Below are positions 9,793 to 20,745 of a stretch of DNA of 64,000 nt, in pieces; position 1 is the first letter of the stretch, and every line of letters begins with the position of its first letter. The DNA is from Protopterus annectens (lineage: Eukaryota; Chordata; Ceratodontiformes; Protopteridae), in assembly GCF_019279795.1 (NCBI RefSeq), contig NC_056743.1, forward strand, positions 930,869,309 to 930,933,308. Reading direction: 5' to 3'. The translations under genes and the position numbers were made by a program. Under the pieces are notes generated by a model, which saw only the letters and a program-made list of their open reading frames with translations, was not told the DNA's origin and ran no database searches.

Positions 9793-12330
9793 ATTATTTT
9801 TTTTCCAAAGTCTTTATTAAATTTCCAAATGACAAAGGCAATCTTACATTTATATAAATGAAAAAAACACACAAAATGATATAACTTTAGTCGTAAACAG
9901 TTTATATCGCAGACACCATTGAAACAACTGTAGTTGTGAACATTATAAATCACTTATAAACCTTCTAGGCATGGTCAGTTAAGCATTATATAGCTCATTC
10001 AAGTCCTGCCACTTAAACCTCGTTCCTGCTCTGTATATACTATCCCACAATTCCCATTTTTTCTATTTAGTTTACTTCTTCCCTTTTCTAAAGATCCCAG
10101 TTCCAGTTGTTTTACCTCTGCTACTATATTCACTACTACTAGTAAAGTTGGTCTAGACTTTGATTTCCATTTTCTTGTAATTGCTTTTTTGGCAGCCACC
10201 ATAATTAGACTGAGCAAGACTTTACTATGTCTAGGCAATTCTGTAGCATAACTCAAAAAAATCATCTCCCCAGTCAGTCCCATCCGCACACTCAGCATCT
10301 CTGACAGAGAGGCTTGCAGGGAATCCCAAAAGTCTGTCAGCTCATCACCCCTCCAAAAAACATGTTCCCAGCTACCTCTTTCTTGTCCATCATACCTCCA
10401 GCATTTGCTATCCACCTGAGGAAAAATTCTTCGGAGTCTACTTGGGGCATAAAAATTTGTATGTAAACATTTCCAGGCAAAGATCCTAAATCTTCTAGAC
10501 TTTGTTGCACATTTGGGAGATATACATATATCCCCCATTGTCTTTATGAATTGCTTATCCACTCTCTCTTCCCCCGTCCTTACTAAGCTCTTCTGATTGA
10601 TTCTTGTAATTATCATGCAGTATTTTATATGCTTTACTAATTTTTCCTTTTATAAATGCAGCTTCTGTTCTACATTCTATTAATAACTCTACCAGTGCTG
10701 GTATTTCATTCAGAAGCCTCTATTTCTTTCCCTTTGCCTATACTCTGATATAGATCCTTAATAGGGAAGGCAATCTCTAACCTGCAGTCCAAATACATAT
10801 TTGGCCTCTTCCCATTCTAATACTTTTCCCTTTCTAGTTATCTGCTTCCAATACCTTGGTTCCTTTGCCAATTTTCTATAACAAATTCCGGCCCCCTCTT
10901 GCCTATTATTTGTATCCCTGACCACAGTCAATCCTATCGGCAAAATCTCTTTTCTCCATTCTTGTACTGGTTTGGTTCATAGAATACTCTCTGCAATTTT
11001 ATGAATATAATACTCTGCATGATTTTGGCCGTTCTCCTTAAGAGTCTGTATCCAAAATCTCAATCTCTCATTTCCTGAGCTTCCCTCCCTGCATCATAAT
11101 CATCCCTTTCCACCTTGAACTATAGTTTTCTGCCTCTGCTATGTATAACAGCCTTAACTGTGTTGCTCTAAAATACCCCCTCAAAATAGGTAATCCTAGT
11201 CCACCTTTTTCTATTGGTAGAATCAGCTTATCCCACCTGACCCTTGTTGTCTTCCCTTCCCAGATAATATTCTTCAACTTTTTTTTAATTGCTATCCGCA
11301 ATTTCTCCTCTGGTTGCTAAAAGTATGCCAGACCTGTGTATAAGACTAAAGGGACTAAAAACATTTTAATAGCTTGTATGTTAGTATACATATCCATATA
11401 ACAAAACTACCAGTTTATCAATTTTTGTATTATCTTCTGTTCAGTCTCTTCCCACATATCCTTAGCTGCCACCACAGAGTCATTTCTACTCCATACTCCT
11501 AAATACTTCAGTTTATCTTGTCTCCAAAAATATGGTTGGACCAATTTGTGAGTGGGTACTTAACTTACCTCTACTGCCTTTGTTTTAGCTTCATTGTGAA
11601 ACTGTCTTAAAATGTTCCACAACACTAATGTCCCTTTCTGGTTTTGTCATCTATAAAATATCATCTGCAAATAGAGCCAACTTTTTCCTGACTACCATAC
11701 CAATTATATCCTTGAATTTCTGAGTCCCTTATTTTCTTTGCCAGTGGTTCTAAATATAATGCAAATGCAAACAACAAAGGGGAAAGCAGACAATCCTGCC
11801 TGGTTCCTGAACTCAAGCAGAAATTATCAAAGTCCCCACCCATTATAATTCGCACCTCCGATCCCTCATATATTCTTCTAATCAACCTTAGAATTGTATC
11901 AAGGAAAGCAAACGCTTCCATTGCCCTGCTCATGAAATCAAAGTCTACTCTGTCAAATGCTTTCTCTGCATCAAGATCCACCAATAAAAGTGGTACTGTC
12001 TTACATTCTGCTTCCTTCTGGATCATCAATGTTCTGTTAATAGTCAAATATTTGCTTTCCCTCCACAAAACCACATTGATCCATATCTATCAATTTTGGT
12101 ATCACTTTTGCCATTCTTTTAGCCATTATAGACAAACACTTTATAATCATGGTTTAGTATTGAAATGGGCCTGTATGAAGCTGGATCCGATGGATCTTTA
12201 CCCTCTTTAGGTATTACCGTTACCAGCACCTTCTTCCAGGATGCTGAAATTTCTCCTCCTCTTAAAATATCGTTAAACAAAACTTTTCAGATCTTTATCA
12301 GTTTTTTCCCTCCTAACTTCCAGTGCTAAA
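9793..12330 (-). mobile_element. L1-clade LINE, 5'-truncated copy B
   Basis: Minus-strand L1-clade remnant starting within the RT domain near 12330 and ending at a poly(A) end, seen as a T-run at 9791-9800, with an AATAAA-like signal (minus strand) near 9808. It covers RT palm and thumb, the C-terminal domain (10616-9999) and 3' UTR. It abuts copy C at its 5' end and copy A at its 3' end, all in the same orientation. Confidence 0.75.
11068..12200 (-). pseudogene. L1-clade reverse transcriptase fragment (copy B)
   Basis: The frame at 12074-11661 carries LLLVDLDAEKAFDRVD (RT motif with the first catalytic Asp) and SSGTRQDCLLSPLLFALAL-type sequence (the RQGCPLSPLLF motif, with G to D). The FADD catalytic box lies at 11671-11660 (minus) in a shifted frame. 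The frame at 11301-11068 reads KKKLKNIIWEGK ... LPIEKGGLGLP, the thumb/C-terminal signature FIWxGK ... KGGLGLP of L1/Tx1-type LINEs. Frameshifts separate these blocks. It would have copied LINE RNA at the nicked target. Confidence 0.8.
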
Positions 12331-12376
12331 TTAATTCTTAGTACACTTTCTGCTACTTTATGAATAAAATATTTTA
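12331..12376 (-). mobile_element. L1-clade LINE copy C, 3' fragment before the CR1 insertion
   Basis: The stretch TTTCTGCTACTTTATGAATAAAAT near 12348-12372 is colinear with copy B near 10985-11010 (CTCTGCAATTTTATGAATATAAT). The alignment resumes at 17046 after the CR1 LINE. It is therefore the other side of copy C, split by the CR1 insertion at about 12376/12377. Confidence 0.5.
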
Positions 12377-13144
12377 ATATTTACTGCTTAGCGACTGCAT
12401 TTTCGCCTGTTTATACAGCTCTGCATTCTATTTAAACTGTTTTTGTGTTAACTGTTTTGCACTTTTAAAAAAGTTATTTGTTGCTTAATTTTACCTGTTG
12501 GCTAACACACTCAAGTGCGCTAGCCGTTTAAAAGCATTTACTGTCTGTTTTTCCTCTGTTTTCTGAAAAAAAAAAAAAAAAAAAAAAAAAATCTTGTTTT
12601 CCCGCCTTACTGAACTAGAATAGTCCAGTCTTCAGAGTTTGCTGATCTCTGGGCTTTGGCTTGGTTCCTGTGCTATTCCATATCCTTATTTGGATAAAGG
12701 GAAGCTTCTTTGTTCACCAGTGGGAGTGCGGTGCACTGAGCAGCCTATTTGTCCCTAGAGCAGTGGTTCCAGCCAGAAACTTGTAGTCTATTGGCCATTT
12801 TGGGTCAATTCCTAGCTCTTTTCAGCCCCCTGCTATAAAGCCCGCTTTAGCGCGCTTTTGCGTAGAGTTGCCCATAGAGCACCATCGGGCAGCGCCGGTT
12901 AAACTATTTCTGGCTTCGTAAAGTCTGCTCTTCAATTTTTCCCTTAGAACTTCTCTACTTGCAATCTAAACAGTCTATTCTCTATCTCAAAAGCTCAGCA
13001 CTTGCTCCTAAAGCATTTTTATATAGGTAAAGTACTTATATACTAAACAAAGTACTACATTAGCCTAGAATCCCCTTGAGTACCCATTTCCCTATAGGTC
13101 CCTTCTGACTCAGTTACACAGCAAACTTTTTCACTTTTTCTAGC
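12377..13144 (+). other. CR1-1 5' leader
   Basis: Noncoding stretch between the L1 copy C junction and ORF1. It contains an uninterrupted A-run of about 27 at 12565-12591. Probably the CR1 5' UTR with its internal promoter, judged only by position; no promoter motif could be identified. Confidence 0.45.
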
Positions 13145-14086
13145 ATGTCGAAGGGTCAGTTGCTAGCGTCCTCTCCTGTTCAGCTGGTGAATCTGGGCAT
13201 CTTGAGGCAATGTTACAATTGCCTCATGTACACAGACAACCCACTCCTTCTCCCACAAAACACAAATACATGTGAGAGATGCAACTATATAGCCAAACTG
13301 GAGGCTGAGCTCTCTCAACTCAGGACTGCCAAGACCAGACAGGAGGAGAAGGAAACCACGCACACCACAAACCCAGTTTCACATAGAACTATCACAACTG
13401 CAAAACAAACACATAAACACACAAAGACATACTCGGAGGCACTGATCAAAAATCTACCAAAACTACAGACGCCTCCAAAGCAGACACCCAAGTAGCTGCC
13501 ACCTCAAGACATAAGACATGCAACACATAGTTCTCAAAGTCAGTGTGCTAAACAGTCACAGCCCTTAAGGCCAAACACAATGCCAGACACACTTGTTATA
13601 GGTGACTCCATAGTCAGACACACTGACGTCCCACTCACCAGACTGAACAAGTAAAAGATCATAGTAAGCTGCCTGTCGGGCTCTAGAATCCGCCACATAA
13701 CACAAGCACTCAGGTCACTCCACAGCAAGTACAAGTATGACTCAGTCATTGTCCATGCCGGTGTGAATGACCTGAGACGTACCTCCCTGGACTACATGAA
13801 AAGAGACATAGAGGAGCTCTCAGATTATGTAGCCCAGGCCGGTATGACCCTGACCCTGAGCAGTATCCTACCCTCACCAAGAATGATGCCACAATACAGA
13901 GACAAAATGATCAGCTTTAATAATTGGCTTAATTACTGGTGTCATTCTAAGGGGATCCAATGTCTGTCTGCCTGGGATGACATGCTTGACAAGCCATGCT
14001 GCTTCGCAAGGGACGGCTTGCACCTGTCACCCCTGGGCTTCCGGATATTGGCAAAGGCTCTTGCCACCCCCATAGTGCCTTTTTAG
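13145..14086 (+). pseudogene. CR1-1 ORF1, SGNH/GDSL esterase-type
   Basis: A single reading frame from 13145 broken by TAG at 13493-13495 and TAA near 13651. The N-terminal part (13145-13495) has two CxxC-type pairs (CYNC and CERC, residues about 23-46), a zinc-binding-like arrangement, then a lysine-rich stretch. From 13580 the frame shows SGNH hydrolase blocks: VIGDSIVRHTD (block I with the nucleophile Ser), VIVHAGVNDL (block III with Asn) and DGLHLSPLG (block V, Asp-x-x-His). Esterase-type ORF1 proteins are known from CR1 elements and are thought to act in RNA-particle or membrane association. ORF2 follows immediately. Confidence 0.8.
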
Positions 14087-16935
14087 GCAAGGCTCAAATG
14101 ATAAACCTACCGCCCTAGAAAACAAAAATGGAGAAAAACTAAGGGTAATACTGCTCAATGCCAGAAGTCTAAACCTCAAGATGCACGCCTCGAAGCCCTC
14201 CTCAGTATGGAGAACATCGATGTCTGTGCTGTGACTGAAACCTGGTTCAAGGCTCCTGAGAGCACCCCAGCACTATCAGGTTATACCTCATATCATGCGT
14301 TCCGGCCCCAAAATCCGGACCGAACCTCAAAAGGAGGGGGAGTATCCATATTCATAAAGGATACCCACACCTCCAGGTTAGTGGCAACGCATCTAAGCAT
14401 CGGAGACCATCCAGGTGCAATTAACCATAGGTAAAACTGCCCTACAGTTTGTAGCATGCTACAGACCACCTTCTCAAACTCAGGAAACCCACACAGCCTT
14501 CCTGAAGACACTGGAGAGTATGAATGTCTCTCCAAACACCATCATATTGGGTGACTTCAACTACCCAAACATAGACTGGGAACATTACTCAAGCCCCAAC
14601 ACCCTAGCCCAAAGGTTCCTGGAGTTCATAAACTCAAATGCTATGGAACAACTAGTCACCATTCCCACAAGAGGAGAAAATATACTAGACCTGATCATCA
14701 CAAACATGGGGACAAAATGCTCCACACCGGAAGTATATCCCTCATTGGTGAGATCAGACCATAAATTAAACTCACTGGAGATCCACATCCCGCCCCCACC
14801 CCCAGCAAAAAAGACCACAGTGAAGAACTTCTCAAAAGCAAACTTCACACTTCTTAAGACTGGAGTGGTATCCTTCAAGGCCCCCGAGCCAGTGGAAACC
14901 ACAACCCACGCTGCTGAAACCCTTACAAATGCCTTCCACGAGCACCTCCAGGAATGCATGGATCAAGCAATCCCTAATAAAATCAAGACCCTTTCCACGA
15001 AAGGCAGGCGCCCCGTCTGGTGGACCCCAGCCATAAACAAACTCTACAACAAGAGGAGAAAGCTACTACATGACAGAGCAAAATCCCTAAAAGGGAAGGC
15101 ATCTCTGATCAATACTAGCAAAAAACTACGATCACTCATAAAATCATCCAAGGCCAACTTTGAGAGAAAAATTGCTAATGACACAAAAGACAATCATAAG
15201 GCCTTCTTTAGCTATGTTAGAAACCTGGGTGGAAACTCCCAGATATGCTCAGAATTAGTCCAAAATGATAAAAAAATCACTGAACCCACAGACATTGCCA
15301 ACATACTGGCAGACAGGTTCAGTGCAAATTGCTCCCTCCCCCCCAAAAGCAGAAATATCTATCCCACCAGAGTCTAGCCTCCCAAACATCTCAGATGCCC
15401 AGGTGAGAGCTGCTCTCTCTAAAGCAAAAAACACAGCATCAATGGGACCGGACGGTGTCCCCGGCTGTGTGCTACTCGAACTCAATGAGGAACTAAACCC
15501 ACACATAAGGCTGCTGTTTAATCTTAGCCTTACTACAGGATACGTAGCCAAAGAATGGCGTACGGCAACTGTGGTCCCACTCCACAAAGGCGGTGCTTCT
15601 ACGGACCCTGGAAATTACCGCCCCATAAGCTTGACGAGCCTGGTCTGCAAAGCTATGGAGAGGATCATAATGGAACTCATAAATAAAGACATTGGGGACC
15701 TACAGACACTGGATCCTACCCAATTTGGCTTTGTCAAGGGCAGATCCTGCCTCTTGAACTTGGTCGACTTTTTCGAAACAGTCACTAAGGCCATTGATGA
15801 GGGTAAGGCAGTTCACACAGCCTACCTTGACCTAGCAAAAGCGTTCGACACAATACCCCACTCGGGTATCATAGAAAAGCTCACCAGCTTAGATGTAAAC
15901 CCATATGTCACAAGATGGGTTGCAAACTGGCTCAAGGACAGAACACACAGGGTTAGAGTTGCTGGTGCCATGTCAGACTCTAAGCCGGTCACGGCGGTGT
16001 CCCACAGGGCTCAGTCCTGGGCCCCTCTTGTTCGGCATTTATTTTTCTGAAGTGCAGGCAAACATAGGGGATTGTGGCTGACAAAATTTGCAGATGACTG
16101 CAAACTGGGCACCATAATTGACACCCCATCAGACACAGACATCCTCCAGAGAGGTCTCATAGAAATGGATAACTGATGCCAGAGCCATGGCCTTAAGCTA
16201 AATGCCAAAAAGTGTATAGTCATACCCTTTGGGAAAAACAAGGTAACCCCTAATTACCACATAGGTGGTAATCCATTAAACACGGAAGAAGTTATCAGGG
16301 ACCTGGGGACCCAAGTTGACAGTAACCTCTCTTTTGACACTCACATTGCCAAAGTGGTTAGGAAGACCTTCTACATTGCCCACCTGATCATGAAGGGATT
16401 CACATCCAGATCAGGAGAGGTCATTGTACCCCTGTACTCTTCACTTATCAGACCAATGATTGAGTACAACACCCCATTCGAATGTACCTTACCCAACACC
16501 TGCAGCAGTTGGAAAGACCCCAAAAGTTCCTCACCAAAAGGATAAAGGGGCTCAAACATATGTCATACGATGCCCGACTGAAGAAACTCCAGCTCTATTC
16601 AGTTGCATACCGTCTGCTCAGAGGTGATCTGTGCCTGACATACAAGGCCATGTCCAACCCGGAATTAATGGACATGCTCCACCTCAAAAAATCCAAATCC
16701 ACCAGAGCCACGAGCAAGAGACTTAAACCTCAACACGGATATAAATAAGACGTGCTGGAGGGACAGATTCACCACCCAGAGACTCCCTACACTATGGAAC
16801 AGAATCCCAGTCCATGTGAGTCAGAGCCCCTCACTGACTCTGTTCAAGAGAAATCTTGACGAGTGGATGGGAGATCGTAGGTTTACCCCGGGAATCATCT
16901 CTGTGTCACTGCTGGACAGAGGCACAGCAAACTAA
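14087..16935 (+). pseudogene. CR1-1 ORF2, endonuclease-reverse transcriptase
   Basis: The endonuclease domain starts with LLNARSLN near 14150, then TETWF (catalytic Glu), GGGVSIFIK, CYRPPSQ, GDFNYPNIDW and RSDHK (catalytic Asp-His) to about 14765. The RT follows: GPDGVPG near 15450, NYRPISL near 15615, FGFVKGRS, AYLDLAKAFD and the FADD box at 16087-16098. The C-terminal region runs to the stop near 16935. Frameshifts occur near 14190, 14425, the C-run at 15340, 15995 (in the GVPQGS motif), 16040-16080 and later. The protein would nick target DNA and prime cDNA synthesis. All key catalytic residues seen are retained despite the frameshifts. Confidence 0.85.
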
Positions 16936-17045
16936 TGGGTATAGTATTCTCATCCTAAGGGGTGGTGAAAGCCACACACACTCTGGCTAGGCTTATAAAT
17001 GCCCTAGGGCAGATAGCCTAGTATGAACCTATGAACCTATGAAAT
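16936..17045 (+). other. CR1-1 3' UTR and octamer tail
   Basis: Short 3' UTR with GGCTTATAAATGCCCTAGGGC (16991-17011), ending in about two and a half ATGAACCT repeats. The same 3' end, reverse-complemented, begins the minus-strand CR1 at 26405. CR1 reverse transcriptases recognise such 3' ends during target-primed reverse transcription. Confidence 0.75.
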
Positions 17046-18687
17046 GACTATTATCCTGAAGAATCTGGGTCCAAAATCCCATTCTTTCCTTACTTCTCAA
17101 ATTACCTTCTGCTTCACCACCATCCCCCTGCACTTTGAATTGTAGCTTTCTGCTAGTTTTATGTATAACAACCTTCAACTGCTTAGTTCTAAAATATCAT
17201 TTCAAATCAGGTAATCCTAAATAACTTTGTTTTATTGGGAGGATCAACTTATCCCACTTGACTATTGCACTCCTAAATAAAATCCTTCAATTATTTATTA
17301 CTATACAGAGATTCTCCTCTGGTTGATAAAAATATGCCTTACCTGTGTATAAAACGAAAGGGACTAAACACATTTTACTGCTCGCATCTTGCTATCCATA
17401 TCCATAGGCAAGATCTTCCAGTTTATCAGATTTTGTATTATCTTTTGTTTAGTATCTTTCCACGTATGCTTAACTGCCATAACAGAATCCTTTTTAATCC
17501 AATCTTCTAAATACTTCATTTTATCATGTTCCCATAAACACAAGCATTGCTGAAAAAACTCACGTGTAGCTGCATTGTTTATAGCTATAGCCCCTTATTT
17601 TATCTTCATTAATTTTATATCCTGAAGAAAAGAAAAAACAAAACTGTCTCAGAATGTTCCATAACACACAGATGTCATTTTAGGTTCCAGCAGGTACAAA
17701 TATCATGTGCAAATAAAGCCAACTTTTCTTTTCCACCACACCAATTATATCACTGAATTTCCAAGTCCCTTATTTTCTTTGCCCTTGGTTCTAAATATAA
17801 CACAAATAACCAAGAGGAAAGAGGACACCCTGCCTGGCACCTCTGTACAGACACAACTTAGAGAGGAATCCTCCACCGTTGAATTTCATCTCCAATCCCT
17901 CATATATTCTTCTTAATTACATTTTTTATCCCAGACGATGTAAATGCTTCCCACTGCCCTACTTATAAAAACCCAACTTACTATGTCAAATGCTTTTTTT
18001 GTATCAACACACAACAATAACTGTGGTATTTTCTTACGTTCTCCTTCCATCTGGATCATCCTTGTTCTATTAATGTTGTCAAATATTTGCCTCTCTTCCA
18101 AATTGCTCATATCTATCAATTTTAGCATCACTTTTACAATTCTTTTAGCCACTGCAAACACTCAATAATCACAGTTTAAAACTGAAATGGGCCCACATGA
18201 AGATGGATCAGATGAGTCTTTACTGTCTTTAGATATTACAACCACCATAGCTTTTTGGCAGGTTGTTGGTGCCCCCCTCCTTTCAAATACTGTTAAACAA
18301 AACCTTCTAGATTTTTATCATTTTCTTCCCTCCTAGCTTCCAAACTTCCACTGGAATATCATCTATTCCCTGAGACTTTCCTGCATATTGGTTACATATC
18401 ACTATTTTTACCTCATGTCCTCCTAACTTAACTATTAACTGTTGAGCCTCATCTACTGCTAACCTTGGCATATTTAAGCCTTCCACAAATATTTTCAGTT
18501 GTGCTTCTTCTTGATTTCCCTATTTCTCCACTTTATACAAATGTTTATAAATTTCCAAAATACCTCTAATACTGCTACAGTATATCTGGTTATTTTTCTT
18601 GCTATAGGCTTCCTAAGTTTGGCAATAACCCTTTCTACTTTCTGTTGCCCCAGTCGCTGTTCCAAAAGTTTCTGGGTTCTGAAGTTA
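17046..18687 (-). mobile_element. L1-clade LINE copy C, main part
   Basis: Minus-strand L1-clade remnant colinear with copy B (compare 17080-17350 with 11040-11350). The frame at 18161-17913 has LLLCVDTKKAFDIVSW, the decayed DAEKAFD motif. The catalytic box near 17725 reads FAHD instead of FADD. Upstream (18440-18350, minus) QGIDDIPVEVWK fits the PGxDGxPxEFYK block at the start of the RT domain. The copy ends at the Tigger terminus at 18688, which probably inserted into it. Dead by stops and frameshifts. Confidence 0.7.
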
Positions 18688-18816
18688 CAATGGTACTTTG
18701 GTACTTATCGCTAATTCATTCCAGGAGGCACACTGAGTGGTGAAAACGGTAATGAGAACCAAATGAATTTTTTCCCATAAGGAATAATGTAAATTGAATT
18801 AGTCCATTCCGGAAAC
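18688..18816 (-). mobile_element. Tigger (pogo/Tc1-mariner) transposon, one terminus
   Basis: Starts with CAATGGTACTTTGGTACTT directly after a TA (18686-18687), then ATTCATTCCAGGAGG and CCCATAAGGAATAATGTAAA. These resemble the terminal and subterminal sequences of Tigger elements, which insert at TA. The transposase remnant of the same class lies on the far side of DIRS D1 (24660-26404, minus strand), so this is inferred to be the 3' end of one Tigger copy split by D1. Confidence 0.6.
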
Positions 18817-18829
18817 TACAGTTGTGTAC

Positions 18830-19223
18830 AATAAGTGCCCAGGTCCGCTTATGAGTATTCACACAATTCCACAAAAACCGGTAACTTGAAAAGGTATTAC
18901 GTTAGCAGCAGGATCTCCTCCAGATAGCAGTAAATTGTTAAACAAAATAGCAGCAAACCTCGAATTGAATGAACGCTCTTTATTACATTTGACAAACTGC
19001 GTTTTCGTCACCAAAGACTTCTTCAGCTGAAGAAGTCTTTGGTGACGAAAACGCAGTTTGTCAAATGTAATAAAGAGCGTTCATTCAATTCGAGGTTTGC
19101 TGCTATTTTGTTTAACAATTTACTGCTATCTGGAGGAGATCCTGCTGCTAACGTAATACCTTTTCAAGTTACCGGTTTTTGTGGAATTGTGTGAATACTC
19201 ATAAGCGGACCTGGGCACTTATT
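18830..19223. repeat. Perfect 394-bp palindrome
   Basis: Two 197-bp arms meet at 19026/19027 (CTTCAG, CTGAAG) with no spacer. I compared the arms base by base and found no mismatch. Beyond the outer AATAAGTGCCC the arms diverge. A perfect inverted repeat of this size without spacer is unstable in DNA and hard to clone or assemble. Confidence 0.95.
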
Positions 19224-19273
19224 TTGCTATTATTGGTTGGTTTTGAGTGCCTACACCTTGTTTTGGTTTTGGT
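18831..19273. mobile_element. Penelope-like insertion, mostly an inverted duplication
   Basis: A 443-bp insertion flanked by a 14-bp direct repeat, TACAGTTGTGTACA, at 18817-18830 and 19274-19287, read as the target-site duplication in the left terminus of DIRS D1. Most of it is the palindrome 18830-19223; 19224-19273 is a T/G-rich extension of the right arm only. The arms carry CTGAAGAAG ... GACGAAAACG, the pattern of Penelope-like element ends, followed by AATAAAGAGCG. Inverted, partially duplicated 5' ends are typical of Penelope copies. No protein-coding part is present. Confidence 0.65.
19027..19056 (+). ncRNA. Hammerhead-like core at palindrome centre
   Basis: CTGAAGA (19027-19033), helix II GTC (19035-19037) with GAC (19044-19046) around TTTGGT, and GAAA (19047-19050) fit the hammerhead core boxes in the same layout as 5438-5469. 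The mirror copy lies on the minus strand at 19026-18997. Helix II is short and the cleavage site is not identified. The two elements share the core layout but not the loop sequence. Confidence 0.4.
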
Positions 19274-19760
19274 TACAGTTGTGTACACTTACCATAAATG
19301 TGCATGTTCGAGTGTATTCACGGTTACTGTCATCACATTTGGGTTATCTGCCTGCAGGTAGCCCTCAGTCGGCCTGAATACCAGAATCTTGGGATTTCTG
19401 CATCGGATGCTGTCGCTTCTTTCATGATGTCACAGGTATAAAACACGCAGCTGACGCTATTACATCAGTTTTTCTTTCCCCAGATGTCAGGAGCCCCCGA
19501 AATAGGAAGCAATTACGTGGTGTGGAACCCCCCCCCCAAGCAAAAAGCAAATACTAATGATATAAGATATGGCCAAACAAAAAGGATAGGTAGAAGTATA
19601 GAGAAGTCAGGGGGCTGGAGGGAGGGTAACCAGGACTGCAACAGTGAATACACTCGAACAACTTCATTTATGGTAAGTGTACACAACTGTCCTATGTTCT
19701 TTGTATTTCACTGTTGCAGTCAACACATTTGGGTTGATGCCCAAAGCTGAGGATGGGTGG
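19274..19760. repeat. D1 left terminal repeat and internal complementary region
   Basis: TTGTGTACACTTACCATAAATG (19279-19300) is answered by CATTTATGGTAAGTGTACACAA near 19668-19690. The adjoining CACTGTTGCAGTCAACACATTTGGGTT (19710-19737) is complementary to the right end of D1 near 24350-24376. This region therefore carries both termini in complement, as in DIRS internal complementary regions that template circle formation. The C/G run at 19530-19540 and the ACATCAG region near 19465 separate the two halves. Confidence 0.75.
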
Positions 19761-20745
19761 AGGCAGTCAAGAAGCATTAGGACTGGCAAGCAGGCCCTGT
19801 AAGACTGCTGTGGCAAATCCAGCTCTGGATTTAGATAAGATAGGCAAGTGGTACTGCTTGGTGAAAGTGTGTACAGAGCTCCAGGTTGCAGCTTCCAGGA
19901 TGTCCCTGGTAGGGATTCACCTGAGAAATACTGTAGAGGTTGATGTAGCCCTAGTGGAATGTGGTTTGATCCCCGGGGGGGGGGGGTAGGTTTCCCATAG
20001 TGTTTGAAGCAGAAATGGATGCAGTGTGCTATCCATTTAGAAATGGTTTGCTTTGAATGGTCAGATTTTTCCGAAAGGTTTAGTCATGTCTAGATAGAAC
20101 CTAAGCTGCCTGTGCACGGTCCAGGGAGTGCAGGATCCTTCCCCTTTATTCTGAGGATTAGGGAAAAAAATTGGCAAATGAATGGATTGGTTTTAAGCCA
20201 CACTAGATACCACCTTGGGTATAAATGATGGGTTAGTCCTGAGGGAAACCCGGTCTGCATGGAAGATAATGAAGGGTTCCATGGCCATAAGGGCCTGCAA
20301 TTCAGACACTCTTCTTGCTGAAGTGATGGCTAGAAGTAAGGAGAGGAATTTTAACTCTGCAGTAGCAGCAGGTTCAAAGGGTGGAAGTGTGAGCTTTTCC
20401 AATACAAAGTAAAGGTCCCAGGCTGGAGTGGGAGCTCTCCTAGGGGGTCTTAAACTTAATGTTTGATGGCAGAGGCATGAATTTTAATAGAAGAGAAGGA
20501 TAGGCCTTTGTGGAGCATTTCTGTTACGTAATATAGTATATGAGGTAAGCTGGGCACAGTTGTGTCCATTCCTTGAGACTGGTTCCAAGAACAGTATCTT
20601 TTCCGAATAGGATTTTCTAGTACTAGGCCTCCTTGCCTCAAGGATGACATCCAGCACCTGTTTACTGAAGGTTGCTGGTGATGAGTTCAGTGGATGAGCC
20701 CAGGCTGCTAGGTTCAGAGTCTGTAGCTGAGGATGCAAAATCTGG
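19761..20745 (-). pseudogene. D1 tyrosine recombinase pseudogene
   Basis: Minus-strand fragments from about 20740 down. SFSSIKIHASAIKH-type sequence near 20460-20510 (compare QLAAIS in the other copies) marks the core-binding domain. SARRVSELQAL near 20310 holds the first active-site Arg. PHSTRA at 19964-19947 gives the His-x-x-Arg box, and TKQYHL near 19850 the nucleophilic Tyr. A TGA in a probable CGA codon, a stop and a G-run (19975-19987) break the frame. The enzyme would integrate circular element DNA by site-specific recombination. Confidence 0.75.

Larger units (their letters stand above)
12377..17045 (+). mobile_element. CR1-family LINE, nearly full length (CR1-1)
   Basis: A 4.7-kb plus-strand non-LTR retrotransposon with a 5' leader, an ORF1 with SGNH esterase motifs, an ORF2 with apurinic-type endonuclease and RT, and a 3' end with an octamer repeat tail (CTATGAAC repeats, 17026-17045). 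Such tails are the hallmark of CR1. The same family is present on the minus strand at 26405-27836. It interrupts L1 copy C. Several frameshifts and stops in both ORFs make it inactive. Confidence 0.85.

Noticed and set aside
19471-19660. Possible spliced exon (GT/AG-like sites near TTTCTTTCCCCAG and GGTAAGTG)
   Set aside because: The sites fall in the D1 terminal repeat and internal complementary region, where inverted-repeat structure explains the sequence.
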